Shown in pieces: positions 1 to 7,315 of a stretch of DNA of 64,000 nucleotides; within the stretch, counting starts at the first letter, position 1, and each line of letters starts with the position of its first letter. The translations under genes were made by a program, and so were the position numbers. The DNA is from Hymenobacter sp. APR13 (lineage in GTDB: Bacteria; Bacteroidota; Bacteroidia; Cytophagales; Hymenobacteraceae). The notes under the pieces were generated by a model, which made no database searches, was not told where the DNA came from, and was given only the letters and a program-made list of their open reading frames with translations. Where the stretch lies: NCBI RefSeq assembly GCF_000737515.1, contig NZ_CP006587.1, positions 3,095,001-3,159,000 on the forward strand, given 5' to 3'.

Positions 1-192
1 CTCGTCATCCACCGGTACAATGCCCAGGGCCTTGTTTTTCATGGTGACCACGCCGTAGATGCCGCGCCCGCCGCCGGGGTTGAGCACCTGGTCTTCGCGC
101 ACCGAAATCCAGGGGTTGTGGTATTTCACTTCGGTGCTGAGCACCTGCCAGGGGTTGTGATTTTCGTCGAGCGACGGATCGGGGTAGTGCAT
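1..192 (-). CDS. Nudix hydrolase, N-terminal 64 residues (truncated by window edge)
   Basis: The frame reads MHYPDPSLDENHNPWQVLST and continues with KYHNPWISVREDQV, a glycine-rich turn and GIYGVVTMKNKALGIVPVDDE, then leaves the window. This opening (short leader, two NPW elements, a strand with V-x-E-D, then the start of the Nudix beta-sheet) resembles ADP-ribose-pyrophosphatase-type Nudix proteins. The Nudix box itself (GX5EX7REUXEEXGU) would lie to the left and cannot be seen. The ATG at 192 is preferred because a TACCTTTG promoter element lies 29 bases upstream. Substrate cannot be predicted; the family call is likely but rests on the N-terminus only. Confidence 0.7.
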   Translation of the reverse strand, partial: MHYPDPSLDENHNPWQVLSTEVKYHNPWISVREDQVLNPGGGRGIYGVVTMKNKALGIVPVDDE

Positions 193-220
193 GAGCGGCA
201 GCCTGATAAACGGTAGGCGG

Positions 221-228
221 CAAAGGTA
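221..228 (-). promoter_or_regulatory. -7 promoter element of the Nudix gene
   Basis: On the minus strand the bases read TACCTTTG, a full match to the Bacteroidetes -7 consensus TAnnTTTG. It sits 29 bases before the ATG at 192, the same spacing as at the porin gene (28 bases). Confidence 0.6.
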
Positions 229-340
229 CGGGCGGGGCGTAATTGGCATCCGTCGGGCGAGCGGGCGGCTTGGTCGGCGAAATCAGGCAGTTGGCCAAAT
301 AATTTAGGCCAAGCTGCTGATGGTGAGTAGTTTTGTTTCA

Positions 341-484
341 TTCAAGAAGGCGCGGGGGAGTTTTGTGGAAAGGAAGGCCTCTCCCGTACCGAGTCGGATG
401 AATGATAAGAGTAGGGTGGATGATTACTAAAGTCGTCCGGCGCCGAATGCAAAAGACCGTTGCCGCCCCGCAACGGTCTTTTTG
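341..484 (+). ncRNA. Candidate small RNA between a -7 element and a terminator
   Basis: TAGTTTTG at 328-335 matches TAnnTTTG, and an intrinsic terminator ends near 484, giving a putative transcript of about 140 bases with no open frame of note. Inside it a GGGAG (about 353) can pair with CTCCC (about 386). No -33 TTG is visible at the usual spacing, and the terminator has no other obvious upstream gene. This is inference from signal positions; no known RNA family is recognised. Confidence 0.3.
451..484. terminator. Intrinsic terminator, usable on both strands
   Basis: Stem GACCGTTGC (455-463), loop CGCCCC, stem GCAACGGTC (470-478), flanked by AAAA on the left and TTTTTTG on the right. No coding gene ends here on either strand. 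Confidence 0.75.
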
Positions 485-613
485 TTTGGGGCTTGGCTGA
501 AGGCAGAGGGCTGGCGCCGGGCCGCCGGCCAAGATTCTGTTTCAACCTGCGTTCTGATGCCGCCGTACCAGTACTACGCCGGCTGCTCACATTCCGGTCG
601 GCGTTGCATGTGT

Positions 614-859
614 ATGGCCAATCAGCCCAAAAACCAGCCCAACCAGAATGCTCAACCCGGCGACCCGCTCTTCAACCTGAAGCACGCGCAGGCCGAATCG
701 GAGCTGACCGCCCAGACCGGTGGCCTCGGCCCCACCACCAACATCTACACCAGCACCGACGAAGACGCGGAGCTCGACGAAGGCCCACGCGACAAACAAG
801 GATTACGCCGCGGCGAAACCCCACCCAGTGAAGGTTCTGCCGCCGGCAGCCACAAATAA
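614..859 (+). CDS. Small hydrophilic protein of unknown function, 81 aa
   Basis: The frame begins MANQPKNQPNQNAQPGDPLF and is rich in N, Q, P, E and D with no hydrophobic segment, so the product is probably a soluble, largely disordered protein. The frame is open further upstream, with ATGs at 482, 557 and 608; I chose 614 because composition changes there and the upstream part is Cys/Arg-rich and looks non-coding. No family is recognised. It stands alone: a terminator lies upstream, and a hairpin and a terminator lie downstream. It could be spurious, but the acidic, low-complexity composition is like that of small annotated proteins in this group. Confidence 0.5.
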   Translation: MANQPKNQPNQNAQPGDPLFNLKHAQAESELTAQTGGLGPTTNIYTSTDEDAELDEGPRDKQGLRRGETPPSEGSAAGSHK

Positions 860-865
860 GCAGCG

Positions 866-970
866 AGTATTGAGTGCCTAGCATGGAGTATTAAGCATTG
901 AGCAATTGGTGCTCAATGCGGAGTAATCTCTTCCAACTACTCCATACTCTCTACCAGTTACCCAATACCA
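866..970. repeat. Word-repeat palindrome (weak copy) with inner hairpin
   Basis: The left part repeats GAGTATTGAG/GGAGTATTAAG words and the right part carries complementary CTACTCCATACTC words. The inner hairpin GCATTGAGCA-ATTGG-TGCTCAATGC (894-918) is perfect. It belongs to the same class of palindrome as 1630-1822 but is less regular. Confidence 0.5.
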
Positions 971-971
971 G

Positions 972-1016
972 AAAGGGCCTCTCCGGGTGCGTCAGCCGCC
1001 GGGGAGGCCTTTTTGT
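972..1016 (+). terminator. Intrinsic terminator
   Basis: AAAGGGCCTCTCCGG pairs with CCGGGGAGGCCT, followed by TTTTGTT. It probably ends the transcript of the small gene at 614-859 and insulates rnhB. Confidence 0.65.
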
Positions 1017-1040
1017 TGGGCGCTGCGCCGTAGGTGGCCT

Positions 1041-1048
1041 TACCTTTG
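1041..1048 (+). promoter_or_regulatory. -7 promoter element of rnhB
   Basis: TACCTTTG matches TAnnTTTG. The ATG at 1054 follows only 5 bases later, about where transcription would start, so the mRNA may be leaderless. A TTG at 1016-1018 may be the -33 element (spacer 22). Confidence 0.55.
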
Positions 1049-1053
1049 GGGCT

Positions 1054-1629
1054 ATGTTGCTTGCTTCCTACACTGACCATCCGCTCGAAGCGGGCCTCGA
1101 TGAAGCCGGGCGCGGCTGCCTGGCCGGCCCGGTATTCGCGGCGGCCGTGATTCTGCCGCCCGATTTCGCGCCCGCCTACCTCAACGATTCCAAGCAGCTA
1201 AGCGCCCGCCGCCGCACGGCGCTACGGGCCGAAATCTGTGAGCACGCCGTGGCCTGGGCCGTAGCCGAGGCCTCACCCGCCGAAATTGCTACCGTCAATA
1301 TTGCCCAGGCCAGCTACCTGGCCATGCACCGCGCTGTGGCGGCGCTCGGCGTGGTGCCCACCCACCTGGCCGTCGATGGCAACCGGTTCAAGCCGTACGC
1401 GGGCATCGAGCACACCTGCCTGATCAAGGGCGACACCCGCTTCCGGCACATTGCAGCGGCCTCCATCCTGGCCAAAACCTTCCGCGACGAGCGGATGGCC
1501 GAGCTGGCCGAGCTGTTTCCGGGCTACGGCTGGGAGCAGAATGCCGGCTACCCCACGCCTGCACACCGCGCCGCCATCCGCCAGCACGGCCCCACCGAGC
1601 ACCACCGCATGGGCTTTCGGTTGCTGTGA
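1054..1629 (+). CDS. rnhB: Ribonuclease HII
   Basis: This enzyme cleaves the RNA strand of RNA-DNA hybrids in the cytoplasm and starts ribonucleotide excision repair. The 191-residue length is typical. Acidic active-site residues are visible: D16-E17 in GLDEAGRG, D108 in AVDGN and D145 in AKTFRD. Also present are the DSKQL motif (45-49) and a C-terminal GYPTPAHRAAI segment with GPTEHHRMGF, typical of the family. The frame is open back to 898, but the ATG at 1054 directly follows a TACCTTTG promoter element and gives the normal N-terminus. The gene is alone on its strand, facing the response-regulator gene across a large palindrome. Confidence 0.95.
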   Translation: MLLASYTDHPLEAGLDEAGRGCLAGPVFAAAVILPPDFAPAYLNDSKQLSARRRTALRAEICEHAVAWAVAEASPAEIATVNIAQASYLAMHRAVAALGVVPTHLAVDGNRFKPYAGIEHTCLIKGDTRFRHIAAASILAKTFRDERMAELAELFPGYGWEQNAGYPTPAHRAAIRQHGPTEHHRMGFRLL

Positions 1630-1822
1630 GTGGGTGAGGAGGTGATGAGGTGAAGTGGTGATGGAGTGATGAGGACGAAATAAAAAGAACGTCATTTCGA
1701 GCGGAGCGAGGAATCTCGCCAGTGTAGTAACTGATTCTACCACACTGGCGAGATTCCTCGCTCCACTCGGAATGACGTTCTTACTTCTTCACTCCATCAC
1801 CTCATTCCTTCATCACCTCACT
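1630..1822. repeat. Composite palindrome: word-repeat arms around a REP-like core
   Basis: The left arm (about 1627-1675) has no C and repeats GTGATGAGG-like words. The right arm (about 1781-1836) has no G and repeats the complement CCTCATCAC. The core at 1685-1782 is a near-perfect inverted repeat carrying GAACGTCATTTCGAGCGG and its mirror image, around an AGTGTAG/CTACCACACT centre. It fills the junction between two convergent genes and reaches both stop codons. Confidence 0.85.
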
Positions 1823-2246
1823 ACTCTTTCATCTTCAGCAGATCCAGAAACAGGCTGAAGCCGTCGACGGTCGTGCCGCCTTCGCCGAAGCTGTCGAAGC
1901 TTAGGGGCTTGATGATGTAGCCGCTGACGGCCAGATTCTGGGCTTTCAGCCGCTCCGACTCCAGGTCGGAGGTGGTGGTGATGAACACGTTCAGGTTGAC
2001 AAACTCTGGGTCGGAGCGCAGCTGCTCCAGCAGTTCCAGGCCGTTCATGCGGGGCATGTTGATGTCGAGCATTACTACGCTGGGGTGCTCAATCTTGGTC
2101 TGGTCGGCTTCGCCACGCAGCATGTTCAGGGCTTCGCGGCCGTTGCGGGCAATGTGCAGTGGCACGGTAATGTTATTCTTCCGAAGCTCACGCTGCACAT
2201 TCATGATGTCCATTTGGTCGTCTTCGACTAGAAGGATACTAGGCAT
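1821..2246 (-). CDS. Response regulator, single CheY-like receiver domain (Rcp1 type)
   Basis: The 141-residue protein is a lone receiver domain with no output domain. The acidic pocket is D9-D10 in LVEDD, the phospho-acceptor is D61 in VMLDINMPRMNG, the switch threonines lie near 90-92, and the conserved lysine is K113 in IIKPLS. Receivers of this Rcp1-like type usually pass phosphoryl groups from a sensor kinase by protein contact instead of binding DNA. The ATG at 2246 is preferred over an upstream one at 2300 because the canonical receiver starts MPSILLVEDD. It lies 57 bases after the histidine kinase on the same strand, probably in one operon and as its partner. Confidence 0.9.
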   Translation of the reverse strand: MPSILLVEDDQMDIMNVQRELRKNNITVPLHIARNGREALNMLRGEADQTKIEHPSVVMLDINMPRMNGLELLEQLRSDPEFVNLNVFITTTSDLESERLKAQNLAVSGYIIKPLSFDSFGEGGTTVDGFSLFLDLLKMKE

Positions 2247-2303
2247 AGCGGGTGTTGGTTGGTAGGGGCGGAAAACGTAAAACGAAAGCCATATGGCCAA
2301 AGG

Positions 2304-3845
2304 CTATACGGCAATCAGGGGTTTGGGGGCTGAACTGCCGAGGCCGGGCCGGCTGGCTGACGGCTGGCGAGGCCAGGTGAAATAGAACGTGGCACCCTGT
2401 CCTTCGGCCGACTCGATGCGGATGGTGCCGCCCTGCCGCTCCACAATTTTCTTCACAATGGCTAGTCCCACGCCTGTGCTTTCCAGCGTGTCGCGCTCGG
2501 TCAGGGTCTGGAAAATGACGAAAATCCGCTCGTGGTATTCGGGCGCAATGCCGGGACCATTGTCTGCCACGGAGAAGGTGAAGAAGCTTTTTTCTTCGGT
2601 GCAGCCGATGCGCACGACGCCGGCTTCGGGGTGCGGGTGGTATTTGGCGGCGTTGCTGATGAGGTTGGTGAACACCTGCTGCAGCTGCACCCGGTTGGTG
2701 ACCAGAGTGGGCAAATAAAACGGCAACTCCACCTCAAACCCATCTGGCAACTCCAGCGAGTCGATGATTTCGCGCAGCAACTGCCGCACAAACACGGGCT
2801 CGTCAGCCTGGGCGGTGCGGCCCACCCGCGCCAGATCCAGGATGCCCGTGATAAGGTGCTCCATGCGCCGCACCCGTGTGCGCATCAGCAGCAAAAATTC
2901 TTGAATGTGGGGCGGCGTGTCCTGGCCCAGGTCTTCTTCAATCCAGCGCGAGGCACTCTCGATGCCTCGCAACGGCGCTTTCAGGTCGTGCGACACCACG
3001 TAGGCAAACTGGTCGAGCTCCTGATTGCGGCGCTCCAGTTGTGTGATGTTGCCGTTGATGGTAGCCGCCATCTGATTCAGCGACACCGACAAAGCGCTGA
3101 GCTCGTCGCCGGCCGTATCGGTGAGCTGCGTGTGGTACTCGCCGGCCGCAATCTGCGACGACAGCGACACCATGGTCTGGATGCGCCGCCCGATGAGGCG
3201 CGTGAGGTACAGGGCCCCGGCCAGCCCCAGCGCAATAGCCAGCAGCGTAGTGCCCACCGAAATCAGGCGGGTTTCGCGGATGCTCTCCTGCAGTTTGATG
3301 CCCTGCTTTTCGCGCAGCAGTAGCTCCTGATGGGCAAAGGCGGCAAACAGCACCCGAATCTGGTCGGTGAGGCGCTTGCCGGCCAGCCCTTCGGCCTGAG
3401 GGCGGTGGAGCATGCCCTGCAGGCCAGCTTGGTCGGGCAGGCGGCGGCGGGCTTCGCGCTTTTCCTGAATGAGGCTGTGCGAATACACCAGCCACTCGCG
3501 GAAAATATGGCGGGCCCGCAGAATGCGGGCATGCTGAGCCGGGTTGCCGTCAAGGTCGGTCAGCAGCTGCTCGAAGTGCGTAATCAGGTACCGCTCGCCT
3601 TCGTGGTAGGGCTCCAGGGTTTCTTCCTTGCCAATCAGCAGAAAGCCCCGAAAGCCGTTTTCCATGTCCACGATGCTGCGCAGCAGGGTAGAGGCCTCCG
3701 AGGAAGTGCGCTGCGAGAGCTGCACGCGCCGGGCGTTGCGCAGCACCTTACGCGAGAGCTGGTAGTTGACGAATACCACCCCCACAAACAGCAGCAGAAT
3801 AACCAGAAAACCGGTGAAGAGCTTGGTGGAGAGCTTGAGCTTCAT
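2304..3845 (-). CDS. Membrane sensor histidine kinase with CHASE3 domain
   Basis: 513 residues. TM helix 1 is at about 9-28, followed by an extracytoplasmic region of about 160 residues with the CHASE3-like pattern (DMENGFRGFLLIG at 60-72). TM helix 2 is at about 195-217, then HAMP (about 215-270), the HisKA box with H287 in VVSHDLKAPLRG, an N box NLISNAAKY (394-402), DNGPGI (428-433) and GVGLAIV (458-464). The kinase half resembles phytochrome-type kinases that work with Rcp1-like receivers, which fits the receiver gene next to it. An ATG at 3845 gives a clean N-terminal TM start, although the frame is open to 4034. The stimulus is unknown. Confidence 0.92.
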   Translation of the reverse strand: MKLKLSTKLFTGFLVILLLFVGVVFVNYQLSRKVLRNARRVQLSQRTSSEASTLLRSIVDMENGFRGFLLIGKEETLEPYHEGERYLITHFEQLLTDLDGNPAQHARILRARHIFREWLVYSHSLIQEKREARRRLPDQAGLQGMLHRPQAEGLAGKRLTDQIRVLFAAFAHQELLLREKQGIKLQESIRETRLISVGTTLLAIALGLAGALYLTRLIGRRIQTMVSLSSQIAAGEYHTQLTDTAGDELSALSVSLNQMAATINGNITQLERRNQELDQFAYVVSHDLKAPLRGIESASRWIEEDLGQDTPPHIQEFLLLMRTRVRRMEHLITGILDLARVGRTAQADEPVFVRQLLREIIDSLELPDGFEVELPFYLPTLVTNRVQLQQVFTNLISNAAKYHPHPEAGVVRIGCTEEKSFFTFSVADNGPGIAPEYHERIFVIFQTLTERDTLESTGVGLAIVKKIVERQGGTIRIESAEGQGATFYFTWPRQPSASRPGLGSSAPKPLIAV

Positions 3846-3989
3846 GAGCAACGAAAAAAAGACGGCAGCCGCAAATCTGCTGTCGGGTACGCAGGCGCCC
3901 GGCCAGAGTTGGCGGCCGGCGCGGGCCAGGCGCTGCCGCCATGCCCGCCCGGCGAAGATACCCGATACCGACTGCCGCGCGGAAATGGC

Positions 3990-3997
3990 TAATTTCG
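3990..3997 (+). promoter_or_regulatory. Possible -7 element of gcvT
   Basis: TAATTTCG matches TAnnTTTG except for one base and lies 49 bases before the gcvT start. A weak but suitably placed candidate. Confidence 0.35.
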
Positions 3998-4046
3998 CCC
4001 CGCCGCCGGGCGGCGCCCTCACCTTCCCACCCACTTCTATTTACTG

Positions 4047-5153
4047 ATGAGCGAAAATCTCAAAACCGTAGTCCTGAATGACGTGCACCAGCAGCTGGGT
4101 GCCAAGATGGTGCCCTTTGCCGGCTACAACATGCCCGTGCGCTACTCCTCCGACCTCGACGAGCACCACACCGTGCGCCGGGCGGTGGGCATCTTCGACG
4201 TGTCGCACATGGGCGAGTTCCGGGTGCGCGGCCCGCAGGCCCTCGACCTGATTCAGCGCGTAACCAGCAACGACGCCAGCAAGCTCACCGACGGCAAGGC
4301 CCAATACTCCTGCCTACCCAACGCCGACGGCGGCATCGTGGACGATTTGCTGGTGTACAAGCTGGCCGACGAAGACTACATGCTGGTGGTGAATGCCTCC
4401 AACATCGACAAAGACTGGAACTGGATCAGTAAGCACAATACCCAGGGCGCCGACCTGGAAAACGTGTCGGACCAGATGAGCCTGTTTGCGGTGCAGGGCC
4501 CCAAAACCAGCCAGGCGCTACAGTCCCTCACCGACGTTGACCTGAGCACCATTCCGTACTACTCGTTCGTGCAGGGCACATTTGCCGGTGTTGACGACGT
4601 GATTATCTCGGCCACGGGCTACACCGGCGCGGGCGGCTTCGAGCTGTACGTGCCCAACGAGCACGCCAAAGCCGTGTGGGACAAGGTAATGGAAGCCGGT
4701 CAGCCCTACGGCCTGAAGCCCATCGGCCTCGGCGCCCGCGACACGCTGCGCCTGGAAATGGGCTACTGCCTCTATGGCAACGACATCGACGACACCACTT
4801 CGCCGCTGGAAGCCGGCCTAGGCTGGGTGACCAAGTTCACCAAGGACTTCACCAACGCCGAAAGCCTGAAGCAGCAGAAAGAAGCGGGCGTAGCACGCAA
4901 GCTGGTGGGCTTCCTGATGGACGGCCCCGGCATCCCGCGCGGCCACTACGAGCTGGTAAACGAAGCCGGCGAGAAAATCGGGGACGTGACCAGCGGCACC
5001 CAGTCGCCGAGCTTGAGCAAGGGCATTGGCCTGGGTTACGTGCAAACCGAGCTCAGCAAGCCCGGCAGCAAGGTGTTCGTGCAAATCCGGGGCAAAAACC
5101 AGCCAGCCACGGTGGTGAAGCTGCCCTTCGTGCCCGGCACGGAAGAAGCGTAA
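4047..5153 (+). CDS. gcvT: Aminomethyltransferase (glycine cleavage T protein)
   Basis: GcvT transfers the methylene group from the aminomethyl-lipoyl H protein to tetrahydrofolate, releasing ammonia, in the cytoplasmic glycine cleavage system. At 368 residues it has standard length. Family signatures are visible: [11 protein letters not shown] near the N-terminus, [22 protein letters not shown] with the folate-site aspartate, [18 protein letters not shown], and the C-terminal [12 protein letters not shown] with GYV. No other glycine-cleavage gene (gcvH, gcvP) is in the window, so the system is dispersed here, as is common in Bacteroidota. The start is [12 protein letters not shown]. Confidence 0.96.
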   Translation: MSENLKTVVLNDVHQQLGAKMVPFAGYNMPVRYSSDLDEHHTVRRAVGIFDVSHMGEFRVRGPQALDLIQRVTSNDASKLTDGKAQYSCLPNADGGIVDDLLVYKLADEDYMLVVNASNIDKDWNWISKHNTQGADLENVSDQMSLFAVQGPKTSQALQSLTDVDLSTIPYYSFVQGTFAGVDDVIISATGYTGAGGFELYVPNEHAKAVWDKVMEAGQPYGLKPIGLGARDTLRLEMGYCLYGNDIDDTTSPLEAGLGWVTKFTKDFTNAESLKQQKEAGVARKLVGFLMDGPGIPRGHYELVNEAGEKIGDVTSGTQSPSLSKGIGLGYVQTELSKPGSKVFVQIRGKNQPATVVKLPFVPGTEEA

Positions 5154-5170
5154 GCTGAATAGTAAATATC

Positions 5171-5274
5171 TGTCATCCTGAGGCGGCAGCCGAAGGAGCT
5201 TATTGCGTCAGGACGAGTAGTCCAGCTGTATTGCAGGCGCACTAAGGTCCTTCGGCTACCGCCTCAGGATGACA
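5171..5274. repeat. REP-like palindrome, family B
   Basis: The left arm starts TGTCATCCTGAGGCGGCAGC and runs on through CGAAGGAGCTTA. The right arm is its near-exact complement, TAAGGTCCTTCGGCTACCGC through CTCAGGATGACA. The centre is about 40 bases. It lies between gcvT and comB, which are codirectional. Confidence 0.85.
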
Positions 5275-5303
5275 GCTTTTTTGTAGCATTCCTGATTGAC
5301 CTT

Positions 5304-6017
5304 ATGCCCACGATTGATATCTGCTTCTCGCCGGAGCTGTTGCCGCTTTTCAACCTGCAGGGCCGCGTGGCGGTGGTGGTCGACGTGCTGCGCGCCACCT
5401 CTTCCATTGTGGCGGCGCTGGCGTCGGGCGTTACGCACCTGGTGCCGGTGAGTGAGCTGGCCGAATGCCGCGCGCTGGCCGCCGAGGGCTACCTCACCGC
5501 CGCCGAGCGCGACGGCCGCCAGGCCGAAGGCGTGGACCTCGGCAACTCGCCCTTCGGCTACCTCGATGGCGTGGTGCCGGTGCGCGGCCGCGCCGTGGCC
5601 ATCACCACTACCAATGGTACCCGTGCCCTGCACCTCGCCCAAACGGCCGATGCCGTCGTGGTGGGCGCGTTCCTGAACCTGCAGGCCGTGGCCGACTTCG
5701 TGCGCCAGCAGCAGAAAGATGTGGTAGTGGTCTGTGCCGGCTGGAAAGGCCTGTTCTGCCTCGAAGACACGCTCTTCGGCGGCGCCCTGGCCGCCCGCCT
5801 CGCCGACACCTTCGACACCACTGCCTCCGACGCCACCCTGGCCGCCCTCGACCTGTGGCAAGCCGCCGAAGCGGACGTAGCCGGCTACCTGCTCAAATCG
5901 TCGCACGTGCGCCGCCTCAACAGCCTGGAGCTGCACAAAGACATGGAATTCTGCGTGCGCCCCGACGTGTACAACCTCGTGCCGCTGTTTCGGGAGGGGA
6001 AGATTGAGGTGGTTTGA
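5304..6017 (+). CDS. comB: ComB-family 2-phosphosulfolactate phosphatase
   Basis: The 237-residue protein matches ComB, the Mg-dependent phosphatase that converts 2-phosphosulfolactate to sulfolactate. Motifs seen are VVDVLRATSSIVAALASG near residue 25, LGNSPFGY near 80, ITTTNGTRALH near 100, and CAGWKGLFCLEDTLFGG near 150. In methanogens this step leads to coenzyme M; many non-methanogens, including Bacteroidota, carry comB without the rest. No comA, comC or sulfonate gene is adjacent, so the substrate here is open; a sulfonolipid or sulfolactate role is only a guess. The last codons run into the C-free arm of the downstream palindrome. Confidence 0.88.
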   Translation: MPTIDICFSPELLPLFNLQGRVAVVVDVLRATSSIVAALASGVTHLVPVSELAECRALAAEGYLTAAERDGRQAEGVDLGNSPFGYLDGVVPVRGRAVAITTTNGTRALHLAQTADAVVVGAFLNLQAVADFVRQQQKDVVVVCAGWKGLFCLEDTLFGGALAARLADTFDTTASDATLAALDLWQAAEADVAGYLLKSSHVRRLNSLELHKDMEFCVRPDVYNLVPLFREGKIEVV

Positions 6018-6150
6018 GTGGTTTGAGGTGATGAAGTAATGAAGGGATGAAGTGATGAGGTGAATAGCAGAACGTCATTCCTCGCAAGCTCGGAATGACG
6101 TTCTGCTATTCACCTCATCACTTCATCACCCCATCACCTCAAACCACCCC
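6007..6150. repeat. Composite palindrome: word-repeat arms around a REP-like core
   Basis: From 6001 to about 6066 there is no C; from about 6107 to 6160 there is no G. The arms carry GATGAAGTGATGAGG and its complement, and the core (6067-6106) is GCAGAACGTCATTCC plus its mirror image. It sits between comB and the convergent MazG-like gene and overlaps the comB stop codon. Confidence 0.85.
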
Positions 6151-6155
6151 ATCCC

Positions 6156-6482
6156 TTAATTCAGCTTCTTATTATTGCGGTGGCGGTCGGCGTCGCGGAG
6201 GGTTTTCTTGGCTAGGTTGCGCTGCAGGGCGTCGGTGAGGTTGATGCCGGTCTGGTTGGCCAAGCAGATAACCACGAACAGCACGTCGGCCAGCTCATCG
6301 GCCAGCACCTTGTCCTTGTCGGATTCCTTGAACGACTGCTCGCCGTACTGCCGGGCAATGATGCGGGCCACTTCGCCCACTTCCTCGGTAAGCATGGCCA
6401 TGTTGGTCAGCTCGTTGAAATACCGGACGCCGGTGGTCTGAATCCAATGGTCGACGGTTTGCTGGGCTTCTTCGATGGTCAT
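6156..6482 (-). CDS. MazG-like nucleotide pyrophosphohydrolase, 108 aa
   Basis: Single-domain all-alpha NTP pyrophosphohydrolase of the MazG/dCTPase superfamily. Metal-binding acidic motifs are visible: E33-E34 and E37 in LTEEVGEVARI, and E63 with D66 in DELADVLF. These enzymes hydrolyse nucleoside triphosphates (often non-canonical or damaged) to monophosphate and pyrophosphate; the exact substrate cannot be read from sequence. The ATG at 6482 is followed immediately upstream by the 16-base tandem repeat, so that repeat forms the 5' leader of its transcript. It is codirectional with dtd, 269 bases upstream. Confidence 0.88.
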   Translation of the reverse strand: MTIEEAQQTVDHWIQTTGVRYFNELTNMAMLTEEVGEVARIIARQYGEQSFKESDKDKVLADELADVLFVVICLANQTGINLTDALQRNLAKKTLRDADRHRNNKKLN

Positions 6483-6486
6483 GGGG

Positions 6487-6550
6487 GAGTAACTGAGTAG
6501 TTGAGTAACTGAGTAGTTGAGTAACTGAGTAGTTGAGTAACTGAGTAGTT
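6487..6550. repeat. 16-base tandem repeat, four perfect copies
   Basis: The unit GAGTAACTGAGTAGTT occurs four times without change and then decays (to about 6596). The complementary words CTACTCAGTTACTCC occur at about 6731-6765, so the array is the left arm of a larger palindrome enclosing the family C repeat. Confidence 0.9.
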
Positions 6551-6610
6551 GAGTAACTGAGTAAAGAGTAGCCGAGTAGTTGGGTAAGGGAGTAACTGCT
6601 GTTACGCAGC

Positions 6611-6703
6611 GGCAGTAGCGCGAACTTTGTAGTTCGCGTCTCCGCGCCGTTCAAACGATTCCAGCGGCGCAGTAGCGCGAACTACAAAGTTCGCGCTACT
6701 GCC
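6611..6703. repeat. REP-like inverted repeat, family C
   Basis: GGCAGTAGCGCGAACTTTGT and following bases (6611-6638) are inverted at 6676-6703. The right copy is itself a perfect hairpin, GCAGTAGCGCGAACT-ACAA-AGTTCGCGCTACTGC (6670-6703). A diverged copy of the same element is at 13028-13073. Confidence 0.85.
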
Positions 6704-6751
6704 CTCAACGTTCTGCGCAAGCCGGAATAGCCTACTCAGTTACTCCCTTAC

Positions 6752-7204
6752 TCAGCTACTCTCAGGCGAGTCCAGCACGATGGTGACGGGGCCGTCGTTG
6801 AGCAACTCCACCTGCATGTCGGCCCCGAATTCGCCGGTGGGTACGGGCTGGCCCAGCAGCTGCTCCAGCTGTTGCACAAACTGCTCGTAGAGCGGAATGG
6901 CAATCGGCGGCGGGGCGGCGCCGGTGTAGCTGGGACGGTTGCCTTTGCGGGCATCAGCCAGCAGCGTAAACTGGCTCACCACCAGCACCTGCCCGTCCAC
7001 GTCCTGCACCGAGCGGTTCATCTTGCCTTCCTCATCGGAGAAGATGCGTAGCTGCGTGAGCTTGCGCGCCATCCAGTCGAGCGACGTAGCGGTGTCGGTG
7101 GGGGAGAAGCCGGCCAGCACCAGCAGGCCCGGCCCGATCTGGCCCGTAATGCGGCCTTCGACGGTAACGCTGGCGTGCCGGACGCGCTGAATAACGGTGC
7201 GCAT
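6752..7204 (-). CDS. dtd: D-aminoacyl-tRNA deacylase
   Basis: Dtd hydrolyses D-amino acids (and glycine misloaded on tRNA-Ala) from tRNA, protecting translation. The length of 150 residues is standard. The active-site motifs SQFTLLAD (77-84) and NDGPVT (136-141) and the N-terminus [15 protein letters not shown] are all present. The ATG at 7204 has a TATCTTTG promoter element 38 bases upstream, which is shared back-to-back with the divergent glycosyltransferase promoter. The last four residues (PESS) follow the usual family end and reach into the repeat-rich spacer. Confidence 0.95.
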   Translation of the reverse strand: MRTVIQRVRHASVTVEGRITGQIGPGLLVLAGFSPTDTATSLDWMARKLTQLRIFSDEEGKMNRSVQDVDGQVLVVSQFTLLADARKGNRPSYTGAAPPPIAIPLYEQFVQQLEQLLGQPVPTGEFGADMQVELLNDGPVTIVLDSPESS

Positions 7205-7242
7205 AAGGTGGAGTGTGGGGTTGGTGGAGTGGTGGATTGGGG

Positions 7243-7250
7243 CAAAGATA
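7243..7250 (-). promoter_or_regulatory. -7 promoter element of dtd
   Basis: Minus-strand TATCTTTG, 38 bases before the dtd ATG; its mirror image serves the opposite gene 28 bases away. Confidence 0.6.
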
Positions 7251-7278
7251 GCGCTCCATGATCCGCCCGGGATGACTG

Positions 7279-7286
7279 TATCTTTG
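7279..7286 (+). promoter_or_regulatory. -7 promoter element of the glycosyltransferase gene
   Basis: TATCTTTG, 29 bases before the TTG start at 7316. This spacing supports the non-ATG start. Confidence 0.6.
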
Positions 7287-7315
7287 CCAACCCATCAACC
7301 CATCAACCCGCCATC

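Larger units (their letters stand above)
193..613. other. Gene-free stretch
   Basis: About 420 bases without a convincing coding frame. It contains the Nudix promoter (221-228), a plus-strand -7-like element (328-335) and a strong hairpin terminator (451-484). The two plus-strand signals may bracket a small RNA. I see no tRNA features such as a TTCGA T-loop with an acceptor stem. Confidence 0.6.
7206..7315. repeat. Word-repeat palindrome enclosing a divergent promoter pair
   Basis: The left arm 7206-7242 contains no C (GGTGGAGTGTGGGG words). The right arm 7285-7315 repeats CCAACCCATCAACCCATC. The inner ends are the two -7 elements, CAAAGATA (7243-7250) and TATCTTTG (7279-7286). The arms form the 5' leaders of dtd and the glycosyltransferase. 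Confidence 0.8.

Noticed and set aside
193..450. Possible tRNA in the gene-free stretch
   Set aside because: No TTCGA T-loop, no acceptor pairing and no CCA-type end could be found.
6487..6596. Tandem repeat considered as a CRISPR array
   Set aside because: The units are directly adjacent with no unique spacers, and no cas gene is present.
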